Assembly (NCBI GenBank): GCA_020226215.1
Contig: CM035233.1
Coordinates: forward strand, 12,419,810 to 12,483,809
From: Sindora glabra
Lineage: Eukaryota > Streptophyta > Magnoliopsida > Fabales > Fabaceae
Length of the DNA stretch: 64,000 nucleotides
Direction: 5' to 3'
Shown one piece after another: positions 35,787-48,359 of the stretch. Made by a program: the position numbers and the translations under genes. The notes under the pieces are model-generated. The model ran no database searches and had not been told where the DNA came from. It saw only the letters and a list, made by a program, of their open reading frames with translations. Numbering within the stretch: position 1 is the first letter of the stretch; every line of letters begins with the position of its first letter.

Positions 35787-37777
35787 TCATTTTCCCTTTA
35801 GAGTTGCTTTATTCTTTCTCAATTTGCTTTTTAAATTGAGCATTTTTATCCCTTTAGGCTTTACTTGGTGTGGATCTAAAATTGGTATGCTTTTAGCTTG
35901 TTTATTTATACTAATAGCACCATTAGTCACTTGATTGCATTCAATGTCAAGCTTTTCAAGTTATCATGAACATGTTTAATTCCATTTTCAATGGCACCCT
36001 ACATAATACTTTATGCTTTCTTATGGTTTTTATATTTCCAACACAAGGTTATAGCATGTCCACATTATAGAATTATGAGTTTAGAAGCTTCATTATTTGT
36101 GCTCATATCAAAAAGTGAATGATCACTGCCTTTACATTAGCTGACCAATGATCTTGCATTCTTAGACCACTTCATTCATAACATTTCTTAGGCCTATTTC
36201 TTAATCGTTTGATATCATAAATTCACAATGAATGAGAGCAAAGTATTTCCATATATTCAAATTTCTCACAACTATAAACCATATTACAATTGAAAGAGTT
36301 AAATTGAACTACCTATTTTTTGGACATCCCTCTACCAAGCATAACAAGAAAATAAGAAATATGACCATCATTGCTCATCTTTTGGAATGTTATCCCAAAA
36401 GGCTCTATTAACTTCATCTTAAATAATTTTTAAATCTTGTATGTAAAGATAATGGATACATGATGTAGTATCTCACTACTTTTAATCATAATCACAAGCA
36501 TATATTAATATTTTGGAAGTTTTTAGCTTTTATGTTATGACATAATCTACCATTTCTTTAAATGCCAAAAGAAAAAGAGGTTACCTTATTAATTATCCCA
36601 CTCAAGACCTTATTGATGCTTTTAATTCTTTCTGATATTTTAAAATTATCAAAAAAATGTCTTTATTAAAAGTAATGAGCCATTTATGGTGAATATGATA
36701 TATCCTATTCAACCAACTATGTTTATAAAGATTGTATTCATTAATCATAATATCCCATGTTTCTTGAAATTCTTCCTCAAGTCACATCTTTACATATATT
36801 TATAAAACAAGGCATAAATTCTAGGATTTGAGTTAGACCATCTAAGCAAGAAGGAGCATTTTATGATATATGCTATAAACACAAAAGTTAGCAAGTAGTT
36901 GGAAACACACAATCATTTGCCTTAGTCATGGTCACATCTTGATATGTTAAAACTATCTTTAGTGGTTAATTTTCTATTGATTTTAAGAACTTTTCAAACA
37001 ATGAAATGAAAGAATTTACAATTTCATTCAATAAATAGCACACCCTAGCTTAATATTATTCCAATGATTATTGCACCTAATGAAAAAATTTAGAATAAAT
37101 TAAATCATACTTGTTTGTACAATATATACATAACTACATTTCCAAAGCAATTATAGTCAACTTTTACTCTACCATATCTTTGAAACTCATTTATTAAATG
37201 CATGTCCTAATCAAATTGAACATTATAATAAAATGTACAATCTTTTGCTTGCTGATTTTGTAAATAATTAACTAACCTTTGGTCATCTATTACTTTTATC
37301 ATTTTAATCCTCAAATTATAAACATAGTTTTAACAATTTTTCTTTAAAAATTAGAGTTCTTGAATGTCACATGTCTTTTCCCCAATGTAACTCTATACTT
37401 TATTTGTACTAATGGTAACATTAACCATTGCATTTATATTGTCACTCTAAGCTTATGATATATTCCTTATGAAGTGTATAATGTGTTTATGCTCATACCT
37501 GATAAATTTATGATTGTGATTCATAACCAATTCTATGATTTTCCACTTTCTTTTTTCATTAATAGAGAAGCATACCATGCTTCACATCTTTTTTTGGAAT
37601 TTAATCTTTTAGAAGAAAGCTCACCAATTGATATATTATACTTAAATAATTTTTAAAGCACACAAAGTCTCTGATGAGAATTTTTTTGTTCCAAAATAGT
37701 ATTGCTTTTTGGACTTTCTAACATTAGAACTAACTCAATATCTATGTTTTCTGTATAAGGCATAAGCTTTTTTTCAT
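35787..37777 (-). pseudogene. FAR1-related / MULE-type transposase gene, decayed
   Basis: Minus-strand reading across frames recovers the whole FAR1-related layout. A FAR1 DNA-binding region comes first, with KRCEAWYASLLMKKESGK and a HNHKFI turn (37600-37500). The MULE transposase domain starts VNYLQNQQAKDC and RVKVDYNCFGNVV (37260-37130) and continues with LTYQDVTMTKA near 36930-36900 and WLNRIYHIHHKWLITF (36720-36670). A SWIM-type zinc finger follows (C-x-C replaced by NCNMVYSCEKFE, then ILCSH, 36310-36230). The C-terminal PILDPHQVKPKG and LKSKLRKNKATLKGK end at a TGA at 35787-35789. Family proteins are roughly 650-850 residues, compatible with this span. Stops occur every few dozen codons. 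It could be a domesticated-type FRS gene that died or, more likely here, a MULE transposase; no terminal inverted repeats were identified. Confidence 0.75.
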
Positions 37778-38639
37778 CGTGCACAACTTTTCATATGTAA
37801 ATATCCTTGGTGCCTTCACAATCTTGAAGTGAATAGTTAGAAATTAAACATACTTTTAAAGATTTATCTTCTTCACTTATAATTCTAAGTAAAGCCTTTG
37901 TGATAGAGAACAATCACTTTGATCCATCTTAGTTTAAGATATATATTAATCTTCAATATTGTAGTGGAAAAAATTATGTTTTATTATCAATATTTAATCA
38001 ATTGATAAGTTTAAATTTATTTCAAAATATTAAAGCTAATCCAAATGTCAAAAGATTAAAATTATATATATAATCCAACTTATAACAACTTGTTGCATAG
38101 AATTTAATTAAAATAAAAATATAAAGCTTTATTTAGCAAAAGGAAAAAAAAGAGCATGAAGTAATAAAACAATGCAACCAAATTATATAATTGATAGTTT
38201 ATATAAAAGAATAATTCAAATATGTCTTGGAACTACAATGTATACATATAATAATTCAAATTATATTAGAAATGTGAACATATCTAAAAATACTATCTTG
38301 TAATAAATTCATCTTTCTTACTGGAGTATCTTATATTTCCTTTTCTCGCATGTTTATATCACTTTATTAGTATATCCACACATTAATTAATGCCGTCCTA
38401 TCTATTGCATATCCATTTTATTTCTAATTTTATCATAATTTTGATTGTCACCACAATTTCAACCTTTGAAACACTATCACAACAATTAGGTAAAAAGAAA
38501 AAGGACTTAATACTACTCCAGATTTAGTAAACAAATCAATTGTTAAACTTATTTCATGTTGATTATTCATTAACGTATATATAGGTCTTATTGCATGTCT
38601 GATGTATTCAATGTTGGTTCCAAAGCTAATGTGAAAAAT
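37778..38639. other. AT-rich spacer, no gene seen
   Basis: No motif found. CACTATCACAACAATTAGG at 38472 might be the decayed left terminus of the CACTA element that covers the next 10 kb, but the match is weak. Confidence 0.3.
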
Positions 38640-38939
38640 AAAAAAAAATGTCAATTTTTTTATAGGAAAACTAACGTGTTTCTTTCATGGATATTATTAC
38701 AGACATTAATTTGAAAAAAGATGTTAAAACTAATAACAATTAATGTGGAAAACAAATTATTACATCCATTTTTAGTTTAACAATCGACATGGTTATATAT
38801 AAGACATTGATTAGTAAATTGCCATTAAGATCAATGTCCTTTCATATCTTAAATTTCATATAGTACATTAGTTTATATTAAATAACTAATATTTAATATC
38901 CAACATAAGATAACTTTGTTTTAATATAACTAACATGAT
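38640..38939. repeat. CACTA subterminal repeats interrupted by the hAT element
   Basis: Many variants of GACATTAAT / ATTGATGTC / AACTAACAT in both orientations, the same class as at 48360-48760. The sequence resumes at 43304 after the hAT insertion, showing that the hAT element landed inside the subterminal zone of this CACTA copy. Confidence 0.5.
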
Positions 38940-39705
38940 TAGACATGTACATAGGCCGAGCCAATCGGGTTTGGGTTGGGCTTTTTGTGTCTATTAATAG
39001 CAAAACATAGAGCCCCAACCCGAACCTAACCTGTTTTCATTTATTTTCATTTAGCTTGAGCCCAGCCTAAGACAAAATTCTTTAGCCTAAAAGCCCAAAG
39101 GCCCGAAAGCAATAATAGATTTCTATTAATTCTGCATTCCTTAATTCGAAATATTCCTACAATAACCTAAACAAAAATAGGTTGGACATAATTTTGTGGA
39201 TATATCTTTAATTTAAAGGCCATGGGGTGGAGGTTGACCATAAAAAAAACAAATGAAAAAACATACAAAAACTATAACAAATTAACAATCTCAAATTCAA
39301 GTAGCAAAATGGGAGGTTTATATGCCAAACTTGCCAGTATGCAAAATTGCAAGACCAAAGTAACATCAAATTCAACAAAAACAATAGCAATCATTATCAT
39401 ACTTAAACATAAGTCATTACACAACATGACACTTACAACAATCATAAAAATACAAAGCAAACTTGTTCTAGACATTGAAAATGAAATAAAAAAGGATTAT
39501 AATTCATAGAAGGATTCAAAGGAAAGGTACTAGCCTGTGTGTCCCTCACTGACCTGCTGCCTTTTATGCCAGTGTGTCCCTTACTGCTCACTAACCTGTT
39601 ACTAAAAACATCATACTTCAAGTAATATAGTTAAATCTTAAATACAACAAATTCTAGTAATAGATTTATCATAATTTTGAAATAACAAGATAACTAAAAC
39701 TTTAC

Positions 39706-41808
39706 CTAATAAACATCTTCTACATTAATAGCTTCATTTTCCGTTCCATCACTATCCATGACATCATTAACAGAATATCCCAATATGTTGGAAGACTCCA
39801 TACAAATAAAATGTGAATAAATGAAATAAAATAAGTTTAAAGTAGATATGTAAATATAAGTAGGATAAGTTACCTAATTTAAAGCCTTTTATGCAGTACT
39901 AATCCTTCAAACATACCAAAGCTTGAATAGTTTTCTTACTCAATGCACCCCTCCAAGGATTAATCACTTTTTTAGCTAAACTAAAAGTTGACTCAGAAGC
40001 CATAATACAGATTGGAATGGCTAAAAGATCCCCAGCTAGAGCTACAAGTTAAGGCCACCTTATGACACTTTTACTCCAAAAATCAATGATATGGACATCA
40101 ACATTTTAATTAAGAATTTGTTCATCCAAATAAATTTGCAAATGTGATCTTTCATCCTCTGAAGTAGATTTGCTATTCAAAAACTACTCATACTCTTCAA
40201 AACCATCAATATCATCCTTATCAATCAAGTTACTTTCCCTAGATCCTCCAATGTTTGAAACTTGATAAATAGTTGAATCCTCTTTGTAGTGTTCATACAG
40301 TTGAAAAAGTGTCTCCTTAATATTATTTATGTGATAGTCAACACTATCACTATCATAAATTTTACTAAAATAACATTCCACAAATCTTAGCTTGTATCTT
40401 GGATCCAAGACAATAGAACAAGAAAGTAGCAAGTTATAATCATCCTAATACTTTTGAAATTTTTCTGTCATGTCCATAATCATATCAACCATGAAACTAG
40501 GAGAATTATTTTTTACTTTCATTAAACTTGAATGAATTTTCCACACTCACTCGAAATAAATGTTAGATGTTGGAGTCTTGGTAGCCGAAAAAATGGAAGT
40601 GACATCATAAAAGGGCTTTAAAAACTTATGAATTGTTTCCACCTTTTCCTATTCATCATCCGAAAGCATGAATATTTTAAAACTGTAATCACGCTGCCCT
40701 AATGTATGAATACTTGTTTGAAGTAGATAGCACTATCAAGCATCAAATAGGTGAAATTCCACCTCACACACACATCAGTTTTCAACTTTCTTGTTGCATT
40801 CAAATGAAAATTCTTTTAAGCCATATCATAAAACTTTTGAATCCTAACAGAAGATTTTTTCATGTACTTCATACTATCATGAATCTTATCAACAACATTG
40901 TTAATTTTATTAAGCCACCTTGTGCAATCAAATTTAAAATATGACAACTACAATGGACTTGAAAAAATTGACCACTGTACAACAATTTTTTTCTTATGGA
41001 AGTCCTACTTTTTAAAGAAGTAGCCATCGCATCATTATAGCTAGCATTATCTAGTATTATCTAGTGTAATGTTGCAAATTTTTTCATCAATTCTCCATCC
41101 ACTTAAACACATAGCCACCTTATCTGTTAGGGAAATTCTAGTAAAAGGAAGAGTCAAGCTTCTAAAAAGAATGATCTTTTTTTGCATTTTTCACTCTTTA
41201 TCAATCCAATAGGCAATTATACATATAAATTCTTCTATAGTATGTTTAGAATTCCAATTATTAGAAGTCAAACATATCTTTCCAGGTGCTCTTCCTAAAT
41301 CCTCAAATACAATGGATCTTTTTTTAGCATAAGCTATCATTACATCTCTTTTACATGTAACTCTACTTATAGACTTCACTTCAGTATTAGTACTTTGCAA
41401 AAGTAGCTTAAAAGTAGGTTCCTTAACAACATTAAATGCTTGTTTTCCACACACAATAAAACATGTCATAGCTTTACAATATTCTTCTTGATCAAATTTA
41501 AAAGTAGCTAAAGTTGTAGTTCCTTCATCACTTTTATGAGGAACTAATTTTTCATATTTTCTAATATCTTCTATTGGATGTTTACTATAACGAGATAAAT
41601 GATGGCTTAAATGAGACATATCATTACTAGAATCTCCTACTAGAATCTCATGACAATGATTGTACTTAGCACTTCTATTTTCATTCTTTGTCATTTCATT
41701 CCATACCTTGGAAGCTAACTTTCTCTTCTTTTCATTAACATTATTGGTTCCTTCCTTTTGGGTATGACCAATAGATGCATTATTCATCTCACTTTCATTA
41801 GTAGCCAT
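39706..41808 (-). pseudogene. hAT transposase (BED finger, RICESLEEPER-like), decayed
   Basis: The N-terminal 205 codons are open from the ATG at 41808. A degenerate BED finger contains KVWNEMTKNENRSAKYNHC (first cysteine of CxxC replaced by tyrosine) and an HHLSRYSKH histidine pair. The core follows with EYCKAMTCFIVCGKQAF, NVVKEPTFKLLLQ and GKICLTSNNWNSKHTIEEF. After a stop at 41191 the reading continues as LFRSLTLPF, DEKICNITLDN and SGQFFQVHCSCHILNLIAQ (41160-40930). Then come SIVLDPRYKLRFVECYFSKI (near 40420-40360) and the hAT dimerisation segment LAIPICIMASESTFSLAKK with GALSKKTIQALVCLKD (40020-39900). A short acidic stretch ending NVEDVY at 39706 may be a last exon. Roughly fifteen stops or shifts in total; the first 205 codons are the least damaged. 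Confidence 0.85.
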
Positions 41809-42223
41809 TTATATATTAAAACCTACAAAACAAAGAAAAATATTAAAAACTAGTCAAATTTGAGTTAAATAAATTAACTCAAATCAAACTTGAATTAGCT
41901 TATAAACTAACAAAAACCTATCATAATCTACACAAAACTAGAAACAAAAGAATTAATACAAATTCCAATGGTGTTTTCTATCAAATAATTCAACAGCTCA
42001 GACTAGTATGGTGGTTATCATCACAAGACAAATCCAACTCAATCATTTGTAAAAGCAATAGCAAAATGGAAGAAGTAGAGTATAGAAAAAGATATGAAAG
42101 CAAAAGAGATACAACATCATGGCATTGGTTTTCCAACTATCTAATATGCTAAAAGTGCACTTCAATTCAATGAGGAATGCTTCTTGAAAGGTGGAGTTAC
42201 TATAAGAAGGAAGCACTTCAATT

Positions 42224-42500
42224 TAGTGATAAACTTCTATTATAAGGTTTTATTTAAACTACAATCACTTTTGGATGAAGATAGCTAAGCACAATTAACC
42301 AATAAACCAAAAGCAGAAAAATAGAAACCAAAAAAATAGAACAAATAAATGATAAAAATAGATAAATAGAATAGACAAGTGATAAACTTCTATTCGAGAT
42401 AACCCATTTGAAAAGTGATAAACTTCTATTATAAGGATTTATTTAAAGTTCAAGCACTTTTGGATGAAGATAACTAAGCAAGATTAACCACTAAACCATG
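42224..42500. repeat. Direct duplication of about 85 bp inside the hAT element
   Basis: GTGATAAACTTCTATTATAA, TTATTTAAA and CACTTTTGGATGAAGATA with AATTAACCA occur in the same order at 42224-42310 and 42415-42500, with a few differences. A third partial copy of GTGATAAACTTCTATT is at 42380. It lies in the 5' untranslated part of the hAT element; function unknown. Confidence 0.75.
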
Positions 42501-43303
42501 TTTAGTGCTAACTTAATTGGTTTTTAATAGATAAGGAAAATTAGAAGTAGAAAACCAAAAAAATATAAAAAATAAAATAGAAAACAAGAGCTATCTAAAA
42601 AAAAGGCTTAAAGAGCATAACTATAAAGTCACTGGTTAATATGAAAAACATATGATAGTCTATAACAGTTTACAGACAAAACTTAGCTTAAAGAGCATGA
42701 CCCAGACCCTCTTTTATCATGCAATTTATCAAATCTCACTTTTGACTTTCAACTAATCAGATTAAACTAAAATATTTTCCTAGAATCTTTTTATTTTCAA
42801 CTTATTAGATCAAACTTAAGCATAAAGCTTTAATGAACTCACCTCAATAATGGAGTGGTGGTCTTCGTAGCGATCTTGGCTTCACTAGATTCTTGTCTTC
42901 CTACTGTAATTGACTTAGAAATCAAGAGAAAAAAAGAATATCACCTCACTGGTGAATGCCTAAGCAAGTGGTAGTTCACAGAAGCAACAACGAGAGTTAG
43001 CGTTGAAGGAGAATAGAGCCTTAGAGATTTTATTGAGGGGAAAGTCAAAAACAATGCAGACATAATATACACGGGTAAACTGGTGAAGTGTGGGTATAAG
43101 GCCATATAAAAATAATAATAATTTTATATTATTTAAACGGGTGGGTCAAGTCACGTAATGTGGCCCGATTTCGACCCAATTTAAAATCAGGCTATAAATA
43201 AAGCCCATTTAACAATTAGGCTTTAAGAAAAGGCCTAAATATACTTTTTGGGTGGACCGAGCCTGTTAGGCCGGGCGGGTCACCCAGCCCATGTACAACT
43301 CTA

Positions 43304-43989
43304 GACATGATCTACTAGTTTTTTTTAATCCAATATTATTCACCTAAACACCATTATACCTAGAACAATATCTAAACTTAATCATAAAATTCAACAACTA
43401 TATTATTATATAAGCAGTATTATTATAAACAATAGTATTCAAACCCTATCTTAATACTTTATGGTAAAAATAATATCTTACATATAATAAACACTTAAAG
43501 GCAATGATTTCATACATTTATTTAGGTTCAAATAATTAAAGACATATAAAATGCACATATTGCAAAAATTGAAAATAAAATCTCTAAATGCCAAATAAGG
43601 AAACCACATTGTTTTCCAATGATATAGTCATTGACAAAAATCTTTATGAAACCCATTATTGCAAAAAAAAGGCACAAGTACATCAAAATTAATATTATAG
43701 ATGCAATATTAATATTATATACTTCTATTGAAGGAAAATTTATTACCTGATTTAAGTTATTAAACTTTGGTGGTATTATGTGTTATTTGCTTCGTTAAGT
43801 GAAAGAGCACCATTCTCAACCTTGGATGTTGAAATGATTGTGGTTACTAGAAGAGTTAAATTTAGCACGTAAAACCTATATTATATTAAAAGATTAAAAT
43901 ATATAAATAAGTATTAAAAACTAATAATTTAAAAATACTACCTATTATACATATTATATGGGCATGAAAAATATGAACTCCATTACCTT
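43304..43989. other. CACTA interior between hAT insertion and TNP2 remnant
   Basis: No coding match apart from possible TNP2-end fragments near 44000. AT-rich, featureless. Confidence 0.35.
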
Positions 43990-46900
43990 CAATCTTTCAT
44001 AATACATCTAGGAAGATTTCTAACCTATACCCCTTCAGCATGAATATATCACATGTAAAAATCCTTCATGTCGCTTTTATCATCGATCGAGGATATTCAT
44101 ATAGAGAAAGGAGGAGTCTCTTTAATATTATCCCTAATGTTTTCTTTGTCTTTATCATTGATAATCCATCCTTTCCCTAGTAAAGCTATATATCACTTCT
44201 AATTAGATGGGTTTATGATATAGAAAACTTATTTTTCTTACGATGCCATTATGAACAACTCCTTCTTGTAATATTCCTTATTAAGATCCACTAGCTTAAA
44301 TCCTAAATTATCAATCAAGTTATCATTCTTCTTCTTTACCCATTTACATTGAAACATAGGCACCTTGAACATAATGTAGTTAAGCTCCTAAATTTCATCA
44401 ATGACCTTGTATACTGTAAACAGGGTTCTTAGCTTTAGAACTAAATGCATGTATTACCACAACCATTAAAGTAACCTTGCTATTTTGTATAATGTTCATG
44501 TTATCTTGGATTTTTGTATAAAAAGAATACCTATTAATGTCATATTCATGATAATACATGCCTCCTTTATGTGGTTTATGCACCAACCATCTAATAGTCT
44601 TAGAAATAGCATTCAATCCTTACATCATTTAAAAATGAACTTGAGGTTAGACCTAATTGAAAAATAATTAATTATGTTATCTTAGCCCTAATGATCATTC
44701 CTTCTACAATTTAATTCCTTTTTAAGGGTCATATACTTGTCCACATAAGGTTGAACTTCATTATAATTCTATTAAATGAAAATATGGGTTTATATACATA
44801 ATTCACAGCTTACGCTTACCATTTAGGTACCTAATATACCTTTACTTGTAATTCTTCCCTCACAATAAGAGTTCGAAAGTTTGATAGCTTTTGCATTTAA
44901 TAAGTGATTACTACAGAAATTGGCCACCTCTTTAGTAATGTAAGCTTCAATAATGTATCCTTTTGTTTGATTTTGATTCCTCATATACCATTTTAGAATT
45001 TTTTTATATTGCTTAAAAGGGTACATCCACCTCAAGTAAATTGACCCATATAGTTTTACCTCTTTCACTAAATGGATAACTTAATGCACCATGATGTTAA
45101 AGACTGAAGGTAAGAAATACATCTTAAGCTAACACACTATAACCATAAATTCTCTTTGCAAGTCATCTAACTTCTCAAGGCTAATGACCATGCCACATAT
45201 TGCACTAAAGAAGAAATAAAGTCTAGTGATAGAGCATCTAATATGTTTTAGTAAGATTGATCAAATAGCCACTAGTAATAGCTGTTATATTAAAGCATGA
45301 GAATTATGAGATTTCAAATCGATTAGCTTCATGTCTTTCATTGAAACATGGGTCTTGATATTTGAAGAAAATCCTTATGTCATCTTAATACTAAGTAAAA
45401 ACTTGCAAAAACTTTTTTTCTCCATTTTGGATAAAGTATGGCAAGCTGATAGAAGATATGTATGTTGAACACTTTTTTTAGGCTAATTAACTAAGTTTAA
45501 CCTAACTTTGACTTCATCCTCACTTTTTCTTAATATGTTCAACAATGTTCCAACAAGATTATCACAAATATTTTTCTTTATACGCATAATATCAATATTA
45601 TGTCTCATAAATAACTTTTTTCAATATAAAAGATTAAAAAATATGGATCTTTTTTGTGAGGTCTCACTACTAGTAACTTTGTAGGCTTTACTAAAAATAA
45701 TATTGACATTTCTAACTAGTTCATAAACTTCATCTCCAAATAAGGGTGATGTGAATAATATTTTATTAATATTTTTTCTTATATTTAGGTCCCTTAGGAG
45801 GTGATGATATTTAATTGAATTAATTTTACATTAATTTGAGACTAATTGCATTAATTTGGACTTAATTGAATTTCGGATTTAATGTTGAATTTTTTATACT
45901 ATTTCAGTATTTTAATCATAACTTGAGCTTCAGATGTCGGATTTGGACGATTTATAACCATTGGAAAGCTAAGACAAAGAGCTACAATTTTCATGTTAAC
46001 CAGAGAACCTGATTTTGCCATCTTGGAGGTCAAAGATTAGCTTAAATTTGAAGCAAAGTTTTTGTCCAAGCCCAGACCCAACCCAGTTACAATGATTAAT
46101 TCATATCTTGAGCTTCAAGTGTCTAATTGATGCAAGGCCAAGTCCAATTACTAACTAAAATCCATATCTAATCATTCATAAAGCCATTTTGAAGAAACTG
46201 AGTCATTTTAAAGGCCAAAGAAGATAGATTGATGGCTCATTACTTCAACTCAGATTGGATTGAACTATCTGTAGTATTTTAGCTATAACTTAAGCTAGGA
46301 ATATCTAATTGGGCTGAAATTTTGTGAGTAGCTTCCTAAGATATTAGGCTATAAGTTTGTAGTTTAGGTCCAATCCTAATTTTGCATCTAGGGTTGTAAA
46401 TAAATAGAGGACAAAATCAGAACGTGAGAGAGTAGTAGACAAAAGGGCAAACAACTTGAGAGTTTTCTATTTTTCTTGGGATTTTTCTCTCTAATGGAAG
46501 GCTAATTCTCTGAGTTAATTCAAGGAAATTTGAGGCTCTTATTCTCTAAGATTATGAGATCTTGATTTGTATGGTGGTAACTACAATTAATTTCCCTTTT
46601 TCCTTATCCATCTCCTCTAATTTACATGATCCACTTAATTTGAATGTTGATTTGATATAATCTTTATTCAATTTTATAAGTTGTGTTTTAAATCTGAATT
46701 AATAGTAAATTTTGGTTGATTACTTAGAATTTTTCAAGAGAGAAACGGGGGTGAATGAATGATTTAGGATTTTGAATTAATTTATTTAACTTAACTAAAT
46801 TCTATTTTCAAATTAGTTTTGATTTAGCTTAAGAGTTATGATGATTATCTAACTTTGCTAATCTTAATTAATCAAATCCTAGGTGATTATCTAGCTTAAA

Positions 46901-47965
46901 GTTCATGAATTATTGCAAGGATTCCGAATAATTCAAGCCTAAATAATCAGTTGCAAAATCTAATTTATAGTGATTCCATTATTGATTCCATTATTAATCT
47001 TTTGTTGTTAATATCTTCCTATTTAAATTCAAAGCCACCCAATTCTGCATTCTGCTTTGCATAATTTTTGTATACATAATTTCTAATTCTATTTGTTACA
47101 GCATTCTATTTTCTATATTTATATTTTGCGTGCATTTGTTTCTTCTATTTTTGTTGCATAAATAATTTAACAATTGTGTGAATATTGGTAGAAACACATT
47201 TAGAAGAGATAAATTCAGGGGATCGTTAGGGGTATGACCTGGTTATGCCACTATATTGCATTATTATTTTTGCAAATAGTTTTAATTAATTTTAGTGCAT
47301 TGCGGTGTGCATATCAAAGGATATTGGAATCGATGCTTTTTGCAATGATTCATTAAAAACCTTCTATAACCTTCGATATTAGTGACCATGAGGCAAAAAT
47401 TTTAAGTGATTAAGATACATCATCTTCTTCTTATACTTCAATTAAGAAGAACAAATACCATTTTCATAAATAAGTTGTACTCTATACCTTTTGTCACTCT
47501 AAGCATTCCCTATATTCAAGTTGAACAATATTACCACATCAAATAATAGTGTAAATTTGGTGTAGCCTATATGCAAATGCTTCATCATATCACTTAATAA
47601 GTTATGAAGGGCATATCGATGTTGAGTGAAATTTCTTCAACATCATGCACCATGTCCTCTAACCAATGATCCAATCCTATATTTATGTCATAATTTTTGT
47701 GGACCTTCTTATCTTTGTAGGTACAAGATGAACTAGATAACTTGCATTCCCTATACCATATCCATCAGTTATGCAAGGTCAATGCTATGGAAAAATGGAT
47801 GCTTTATTATCCCCATTGGATTGAACATCCTAACATAGGTACATTTCTCACAAGGAAACTCACCTCTAATTTATTTTTCCTAACCTACAATAAATCTAGT
47901 AAACTCCTTAACCCCTTAGCACATTTAAGGCTCATCCAATTAGTAGACATCCATCCACAATCCAT
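43990..47965 (-). pseudogene. CACTA/En-Spm TNP2 transposase, decayed and interrupted
   Basis: The minus-strand ATG at 47965 opens MDCGWMSTNWMSLKCAKG, the Transpos_assoc start, with FPCEKCTYVRMFNPMGI as a shifted cysteine region (about 47850-47795). A TNP2 segment reads RVQLIYENGICSS and KKKMMYLNHLKFLPHGH (47490-47390). After a 1.56-kb insertion it resumes with LFGDEVYELVRNVNIIFSK (45747-45690), LRHNIDIMRIKKNICDNLVG (45610-45550), DMKLIDLKSHNSHAL (45345-45300), LRWMYPFKQYKKILKWYMRN (45034-44975), YIIEAYITKEVANFC (44963-44919) and YHEYDINRYSFYTKIQDN (44555-44500). It ends with CKWVKKKNDNLIDNLGFKLV near 44350-44290. The middle TNP2 core (NDC/CP.C region) is deleted. Orientation is opposite to the 22-26.7 kb copy. 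Confidence 0.78.
45763..47320. mobile_element. Unclassified non-coding insertion, LTR-retroelement-like
   Basis: A 1558-bp block that splits the TNP2 remnant. ATATT occurs at both edges (45758-45762 and 47321-47325), a candidate 5-bp target duplication. The text resembles Gypsy-type LTR/leader sequence: phrases such as CATAACTTGAGCTTCAGATG and CCATTGGAAAGCTAAGACAA recur in diverged form, and the right part ends with GGGGATCGTTAGGGGTATGA and a GC-rich ACCTGG segment. It lacks clean TG...CA ends at the candidate borders, so the class is uncertain. A TG at 45802 could be the true LTR start. No coding sequence. Confidence 0.5.
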
Positions 47966-48359
47966 GACTACCCAATTTAAATCAGAAATACAATAAATAC
48001 ACAAGTAATATTCATACATAAAAAATACACTAACATAAAAAGAATATGAGGATTTTAATTAAGTACGTCATGCATATATCAATATTCATACCACCTAAAA
48101 CCCAAAAAAGAGAAATTGAACACACAAAATCTAAAGAAATATAAAGGTACATAATTATAACATTAAAATGTTCATCTTTAGGTTAAAAAAAATAAGGCAC
48201 CAAAATGCACCTTAACAATTAAAAGAAAATTTCAATCAATTAGAGGACAAATTATAAACTTTGACATAAATTTTACTGATCTTTAGAAGGAATATCTCCT
48301 TAAAGTACAATGAATTTCATAAAAATTCTTATTCATTTCAACTCATACCTTAGTTTTCT
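47966..48359. other. Upstream region of the minus-strand TNP2 remnant
   Basis: AT-rich sequence between the TNP2 start and the subterminal repeats. By position it would hold the element's promoter; nothing specific is recognisable. Confidence 0.3.

Larger units (their letters stand above)
38940..43303 (-). mobile_element. hAT element, 4.36 kb, complete ends
   Basis: The left end is TAGACATGTACATAGGC; the right end reverse-complemented is TAGAGTTGTACATGGGC, giving 17-bp terminal inverted repeats with four mismatches. The flanks are AACATGAT (38932-38939) and GACATGAT (43304-43311), an 8-bp duplication with one mismatch. Subterminal zones are unusually GC-rich for the region and repeat GGGTTGGGC / GCCCGA / CCGGGCGGGTC motifs (38955-39115 and 43135-43290). 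It contains one decayed transposase gene on the minus strand. Confidence 0.85.

Noticed and set aside
39222..39509. 95-codon plus-strand open frame.
   Set aside because: Lies antisense in the non-coding 3' part of the hAT element, downstream of its transposase; composition is that of A-rich DNA.
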